Source: Melampsora larici-populina 98AG31 (lineage: Eukaryota; Basidiomycota; Pucciniomycetes; Pucciniales; Melampsoraceae). Taken from it: DNA of 64,000 bases. Location: contig NW_006768781.1 in NCBI RefSeq assembly GCF_000204055.1, positions 1,032,724-1,096,723 on the forward strand, written 5' to 3'. The position numbers and the translations under genes are program-made. The notes below the pieces were generated by a model. The model did not search any database, had not been told where the DNA came from, and saw nothing but the letters and a program-made list of their open reading frames with translations. This document shows positions 58,655 through 64,000 of the stretch, in pieces (position 1 is the stretch's first letter; each line of letters opens with the position of its first letter).

Positions 58655-60365
58655 CTAGGCAGTGTCTTTAGATTTAGCACTCATACGCCCAGATCCCATG
58701 GAAGCAAGTCCCGGTATACCACCCCCTAAGCTCGGAATTCCTCCCGTTCCACTACTACTACCACCGAAACTTGGGATTCCCCCCATTCCACTACCACCAC
58801 CAAAACTTGGAATCCCCCCCATTCCACCACTACCACCTCCGAGCAAAGACGAGATACCAGTACTATCACCAGTGCCAGATCCGATAGAAGGAAGTCCTGA
58901 AATACCGCTACCAAGGCTTGGTAATCCTCCGATAGTGCTACCAGAGCCAAACCCTGAGAGAAGTCCATTACCGCCACCAGTAGTACCTTGACTGGAAGTC
59001 GTGCCTTCTGATCCGGATGATCCTTTATCCCCATCTTCGGAACAGGTGGAGCATTCACACAAAAATGAAAGACGGAGATAAATGTGAAGATGATGATCAG
59101 CATTGCTCCCATTCAGCGTAAGAAAAGTGTGCAGGAAAGGGAGTGACGTTGTCCTCACACACCTGCATTGTAACCGGGTTTAGATGAGTGGTTCCCATCC
59201 AACGCATTCTTCAGTTTAGAAGATGCAAATCTCACAGCTTCCTTCTCGCTGGCTGATCCAGGGTACTCTAAATGAGCGACGATGGAACCAGTGGTTTGAC
59301 AAATCATGTCTCCAGTCAAGCAACAATCAAAAGTGACCGAAGAGAACTTGTCTGGCATCCTAATACCAGTGGCAGAAGCATCACCTGCTCCACCTTTCTG
59401 TTGATAGAAATCGAGCAAATCGAAACAATTCATACATTATTCTTTTGTTTGGAAACTGATGGAAGAAACTTCAAGAGATAAGACTAACTGCAGAACAGGC
59501 ATTTTGAGGTGCACCTCCTTTGAAATAAGGATTTCCGTACAAGACAATTGCAGCGATCGAGGATGAAGAATCTGAAATCTTGTTCATTGTCTGAGTTACT
59601 ACCATGGCCTATGATCGCGAACAAGAAAGGAATTAGGAAAGATGATGAATAAAAGAATAAGGTTCCAGAGAGAGAGAGAGAGAGAGCTAAAGTTCACGTA
59701 CACCTTCAGAGTAGCCAATTAAAACGTAAAGTTGCTCGGGACACTTCTTTTGCTGATCAGATATATATCGAATCGCATCAGAAGCTCCTTGACCTGGTCC
59801 AGTCATATAGTCCACTGTTGCTGGATAATGGACCTCATAGACTGCACCGCCAGGAACAGCAGATAGAACTCCGTTGATAAATCCACGACATCCCGTAGGG
59901 CTGACTTGATTCTCTCCAGTTCCTCTGGCACTGTAGACAAAACAAAAAGGTAGGAGAAGATCGAATGTTAAAGTTCGTCCATAAGAAAGTCATGAATGAT
60001 CGAGGTAACAAGAAAAGAGGAGGGAGGCTCTGATAAAGACACGATGAAGAAGATGAAATGATGCAAGACTCTCACCTTATGATTTTGTACTTGGAACATC
60101 CCCCTCCACCACTGTTGTCTACAGAGCTTCCACCCAACATACCACCCAAAGCTCCGAGGCCGGAGCCCCCACTTCCTGATCCACCTGAACCCAAAAAGTT
60201 ACCGCCCAAACCACTCAAACCAGACCCACCTAATCCTTCCAATCCATTCCAAGCTTTCTCGCCCACTTTACCTTCTTGATTGGGTTGCGATGATGGGAGC
60301 GTAAGTAGCCCTTCTAAGCGGGCGAAGTAAATACAGAGGGTAATTGCAAGGTTAAGAGACTTCAT
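58655..60365 (-). CDS. Secreted cutinase (CE5) with Gly-rich flanks
   Basis: ATG 60365 begins a signal peptide (MKSLNLAITLCIYFARLEG). A Gly/Leu/Ser-rich linker follows (LGGSGLSGLGG..., to about 60110). The esterase core is spread over exons: CSKYKII, ARGTGENQV near 59935, GPGQGASDAIRYI, and the nucleophile elbow GYSEG near 59710. YGNPYFKGGAP is near 59540, with the Asp in FDCCLTGDMIC near 59330 and the His in SIVAHLEYPGS near 59270. After PGYNAG a phase-1 intron (GTGTGA donor) leads to a long C-terminal tail of Gly-Ile-Pro-Ser-Phe-Gly-Gly repeats ending at 58655. An (AG) run lies in the intron near 59667. Cutinases hydrolyse plant cutin and help rust penetration; the triad Ser, Asp, His is intact. 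The Gly-rich tail is unusual for cutinases and may bind wall polymers. Confidence 0.85.
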
Positions 60366-60429
60366 ATTGTCTTTGATAACCCAGCCATTCAAACAAAAGA
60401 AATAGTAACACGACAATGAGCTTAGGACC

Positions 60430-62243
60430 TCAACATCATACGCTTTCAGATAGGCAGAGATTTAATTATGGCGCATCACGCACCTTTGACTGTTGAAACT
60501 TAAACGGAGAGTTGATGACAAGTTATTCTTGATGAGGAAGTTCGATAAATGATTCAAAGCGCTACTAGAATCAACAACGCATAAATATCTGAGGAGGCCT
60601 TGAGATGAAGCGAGAAAGGTGACTCGAAGGCTGCATTTTATGCTCGACCTTCACGACTGTTTGTTCTCTTCGCGTACGAAGTCCATCTGGAGTCTGGGCA
60701 TGCTCGAAGTCATGAGCTCGAAGTATGATCCGACGCATTCAGCTCACGAAACCGTCTGGTAGTTTCAAGTTCCACTGGATGAGCCGCAGTCGTATCGATG
60801 GTGAAGAAATTGATTATCATAGTAGCAGAGGGTGAAGATTTGAGATCTGGCATCATCAACTTGATCTACTCAGTATCATCATTTGAAACAGACTTGTGTT
60901 CACCATTTTTCTCTTGTAGTGAGTGAGATTATTTCCATTTAGGCCTTCGATCCCACCGATTCATCCAAGCAAATATTTCCACTTATCCTTACAACCAACC
61001 CACAACCCTTGCAAGGGGCGAATAACAAGTTGACTCTCGCAAGAGTGAACTTTTCGTCATGAAACCCTGAGATCCAGCGATCGCCATGTCCATTTTACGA
61101 TCAAGGGGCCAAAGTCTTTGACTTCCATACTATCTAGCTAAACGTATACATCCTTCACACAAGCTAAAACCAATGACATTTTACTTTTGAAAGATGTCGT
61201 GAGCCAGTCAGTCCAAATTAAGAACTCTGGATTGGGTTTATATTCCCTAGCGACTTGCTTTCAAAGTCTTGAGACCGCAGTAGTGTGATTCGTCATCCCT
61301 AGACTGTTCTTCATCATGGTCACACACGTCACCACACGTTTCGTAAAAAGCTCATGTTCAAGTCATGGCATTTTTGAATGATGAACCTCCTGCACAAATG
61401 AAACTCATGCAGACGACGATACACATAACTGAATGTTGACACTGATCTTCTCGATATGGACTTGAAGATTGTGACGAGTTGACCTGAAAAGTGGCTCATC
61501 TCATACACTGAGTCTAGACTCGATAATGACACAATCCATCGATCACTTTCAACTTTCCCTCAACCTTGTTAGTCTAAGCAATCACACCAGATCATCATCA
61601 CCTTTAAAAATCGATTGTCGAAGTGCGTACATACACATCTGCTCGGTCCTTGCATCTCTACAATGTCGTGATTTTTAGTATTGTCAATAGCCTCATGTTC
61701 CGCTAGTGGCTCTATATGATTGAGATATGTGAGAAACGAGGTGGACAATACGCAAGGCCTGATTGTATGGTCCTCACTTTGTGATCGTCATGTTTCATTT
61801 TTGGATTGAGATCATACACACATTCTTGAAGGGAATCTTGTGCTCGAATTCAAGTCAAATGTTGCTAAACTTTCTTATTTCATAAACTTGTCGCTGTAGA
61901 GATTGATTGTATGACCTTGCACGTTTTCTTGCGCTGAAGTTCCACTCTTGAATACGGATGATACGGATGATACAATGGTTTTGTTGATGGTGGCATATTA
62001 AAATGCTGATGAGTGACGAGTGCGCTATGACAATTGTGACTGGAGTCTGGCAGTGGCAGGTGACTCGATGGGTTGAGACATGTCACGGTACCAGAAAGAG
62101 AGTGAGTCGGGACCCGGGTCGCGTCGCGTCAAGAGAATCCGAGAAGTTGATCAGTTTACAAAAACCCAATCTGAACTCATTCTCACTCAAGTTAGCCTTT
62201 CAATTTCTCATTCTCATTCTCAACTAAATCAGAAAACAACAAA
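60430..62243. other. No gene seen
   Basis: The upstream regions of the divergent cutinase and Mrc1-like genes. Short frames are unsupported; no strong repeat noted. Confidence 0.5.
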
Positions 62244-64000
62244 ATGTCACCAACATCACCCAATCATATTATCAAAAGAGCTAAAACAGTTTATGGAATA
62301 CCTCGTGAACCACCGATTCAAATCATCAATCAAAATCAATCAGAACAATCAGAAGAATCAAATCCGACTTCTCCTTTACCTTTCCTCAATCGTAAAAGTC
62401 TTCAAGATCAATTAGCAGAAATAGATAATTTAGATGATGATCAATTACCACCCATACCATCATCACAAGGAGAAGTTCAACTTTCTCCTACTGTTTCTAC
62501 AACTCATGATCAAACTGGATCCACAATGAATCGATTATGTTCATCACAAAGTAATTTTACTACTCAACCACCTACTTCAATTTCAAAATCAATTGCTGCC
62601 CTTACTGGTTCTCCTTCTAGTCATGGTCCTTTTACTCCGCCTGATTTGTCTCCATCATTACTTAGACCTCCCGTCGAAAAAGAACAAAATCATACGCGAA
62701 ATAGAATCCGAATTAGTAACTCAGATGATGAAGATGAAGAAGATCAATTACTGCCTAAACCTAATACCAAAGCTATTAGTCCCCCTCCCCAACACTGGAT
62801 CCTCAGCGTCAAGATGACGATGACTTTTTACCTGAATTTTGATCCTACTTATATTGATGAAGAGGGGGGGGGGACGCGCAATCGCTGAAGCTGAGGCTTC
62901 TCTTCAAGCCGATTGTGATACACCGGGAGAAGAAGAAAGTACAGAAAATCAGTCTGGTAAGAGGAGGTTGGTCAGTGGGAGTGAATCAGAAGCTGAAACG
63001 CCTAAAAATAAGAAACTCAAGACTAAGAAAGCCAAGGTATGACTTTCTTTTGAATCGATACACGAAAAAGGTTATTGATGGACCCTTTTTCGATTTTTCG
63101 GTTAGGGTCTTAACAAACGAGCAAAGGAAGAGATGGATCGACATCTGGCCGCTTTGACACGTAGTAAGTTTCAAAATCATCAGTCATTCGAGTCGAACAA
63201 GATACAAAATTTTTACAATTTTGCATTGAATTGCTAATCTTTTTCTCTCTTGTTTTACAGAGAAAGACGTCAAACTTGTTGGCGCTTGTAAACAGCCTAG
63301 TACCTCACTAGATGCCATCTTTTCGAAACTCGCCCAACCTAAGAAGTCAGTATAGTCTTGTTTTTCCGTTTCCATTCATTTTGCTTATACTAGCGATACT
63401 CTATTTCATAGGACATCGAACAACCACCAATCTCTTCCTACAGAGCCAATCCAAGAGTCATCTAAGAAAGCATCCACTTCAAGTCTAGAAACCATTGAAA
63501 AGACTGATGGTCCAGTCCCAGACGACGATGAAGACGACTTACCAGATCTCGATCAAGTTTTTGCAGAACCACTCAAACTTCCTTCCCGGACTTCGAACAA
63601 GCTTAAACTTTTAGAAACTCGAAAAAAAGAACTCTTAGCGAAACAAACTGAACCAATAGAAGAACAACCGAAAAAGAATGATAAGAAAGGCAAAGGAAAA
63701 GAACAGGAAGTTGAAGATAATAACTCAGATTCAGATTTAGAAGTGGTAGATTTCCCATCCAAAAGCACTATGACCTCTCGTGCTCCAACAGCCTTGAAGC
63801 GAGTTAGATCAGCTATCAAACCTGTTGTTTCACGCTCCTCGCTTAGACTTTCAACACATCAAGCAGGACCCGAAAGAAGTGTTTCAGCTAAGACTTCAGA
63901 TCGTAGGACGGATCATAATCTTACATTTATGGAAGATTTGAAAACTCGATCTGCTTTAGACAGTGCTAGGGAACGTAAACGGAAAGAGCAAGAATTCATT
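62244..64000 (+). CDS. Mrc1/Claspin-like replication checkpoint protein, partial
   Basis: ATG 62244 opens an acidic, Ser/Pro-rich N-terminus with KRAKTVYGIPREPP near the start, as in basidiomycete Mrc1 homologues, several SQ/TQ-type sites and an acidic SDDEDEEDQL. The frame slips at a C-run near 62782 and must slip again near 62838 and at a run of ten or so G at about 62865. Each slip restores sensible protein (DPQRQDDDDFLPEF, DPTYIDEE, then AIAEAEASLQADCDTPG), so sequence errors in homopolymers are likely. Introns at about 63038, 63171 and 63343 join GLNKRAKEEMDRHLAALTR, KDVKLVGACKQPSTSLDAIF and TSNNHQSLPTEPIQ, followed by DLPDLDQVFAEPLKLP and a Lys/Arg-rich part. Runs off the window edge. 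The assignment is by pattern only; the MRC1-like domain itself is beyond the end. Confidence 0.5.

Noticed and set aside
58700..58860. Regular repeats that might be a separate array
   Set aside because: They encode the Gly-Ile-Pro-Ser-Phe-Gly-Gly tail of the cutinase in frame.

Overview
The window reads as nuclear DNA of a basidiomycete, most likely a rust fungus (Pucciniales; Melampsora-like is my best guess). The evidence is AT-rich DNA, host-type genes cut by many 50-150 bp GT-AG introns, short secreted proteins, an oligopeptide transporter and a cutinase, all embedded in dense transposon DNA. This is inference from sequence alone.

Layout. 1-2050: a zinc-finger ORF, a foldback MITE and a duplicated repeat. 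2149-6349 (+): a many-exon OPT oligopeptide transporter. 6350-8280: repeats and strong hairpins. 8285-13860 (+): tyrosine-recombinase (DIRS-type) retroelement 1. 14290-15400: degenerate inverted repeats around a 185-base assembly gap. About 15950-21880: a Mutator-like element with long inverted repeats, each with an inward TATA box, carrying a broken GCM-finger/DDE transposase and a ubiquitin-protease-like segment. 21882-28607 (-): DIRS-type element 2, bracketed by perfect 61-bp direct repeats. 30898-32155 (-): a secreted protein. 33412-35353 (+) and 52137-54054 (-): a duplicated metallo-beta-lactamase-fold gene. 38147-38234 (-): a tRNA-Ile with an intron. 38522-41081 (-): a wrecked Pmr1-type P-type ATPase. 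41212-42575 (-): an unknown gene with one nonsense codon. 42670-46782: GC-rich repeats, one split by a Harbinger-type element with a TTA target duplication. 47062-51492: a PIF/Harbinger pair (a MITE, then a two-gene element). 55073-55789: a GC-rich inverted-repeat element. 56555-57745 (-): a second secreted protein. 58655-60365 (-): a cutinase. 62244-64000 (+): an Mrc1-like checkpoint protein cut by the window edge.

The most striking observation is in the two diverged DIRS-type elements. Both appear to carry spliceosomal introns at the same two places and phases: one inside Gag (phase 1) and one at the Gag/RT boundary (phase 2), so that splicing joins Gag to RT-RNase H. Element 2 has a third intron inside RNase H that element 1 lacks. 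In both, the recombinase ORF starts in a short overlap with the RT stop codon. Element 1 is preceded by two perfect 9-bp hairpins whose 12-nt loops are complementary at 11 of 12 positions, and its 3' end can form a pseudoknot-like fold. The transposons show nonsense and frameshift decay. Exon joins were worked out by eye from reading frame and GT-AG signals, not from transcripts.
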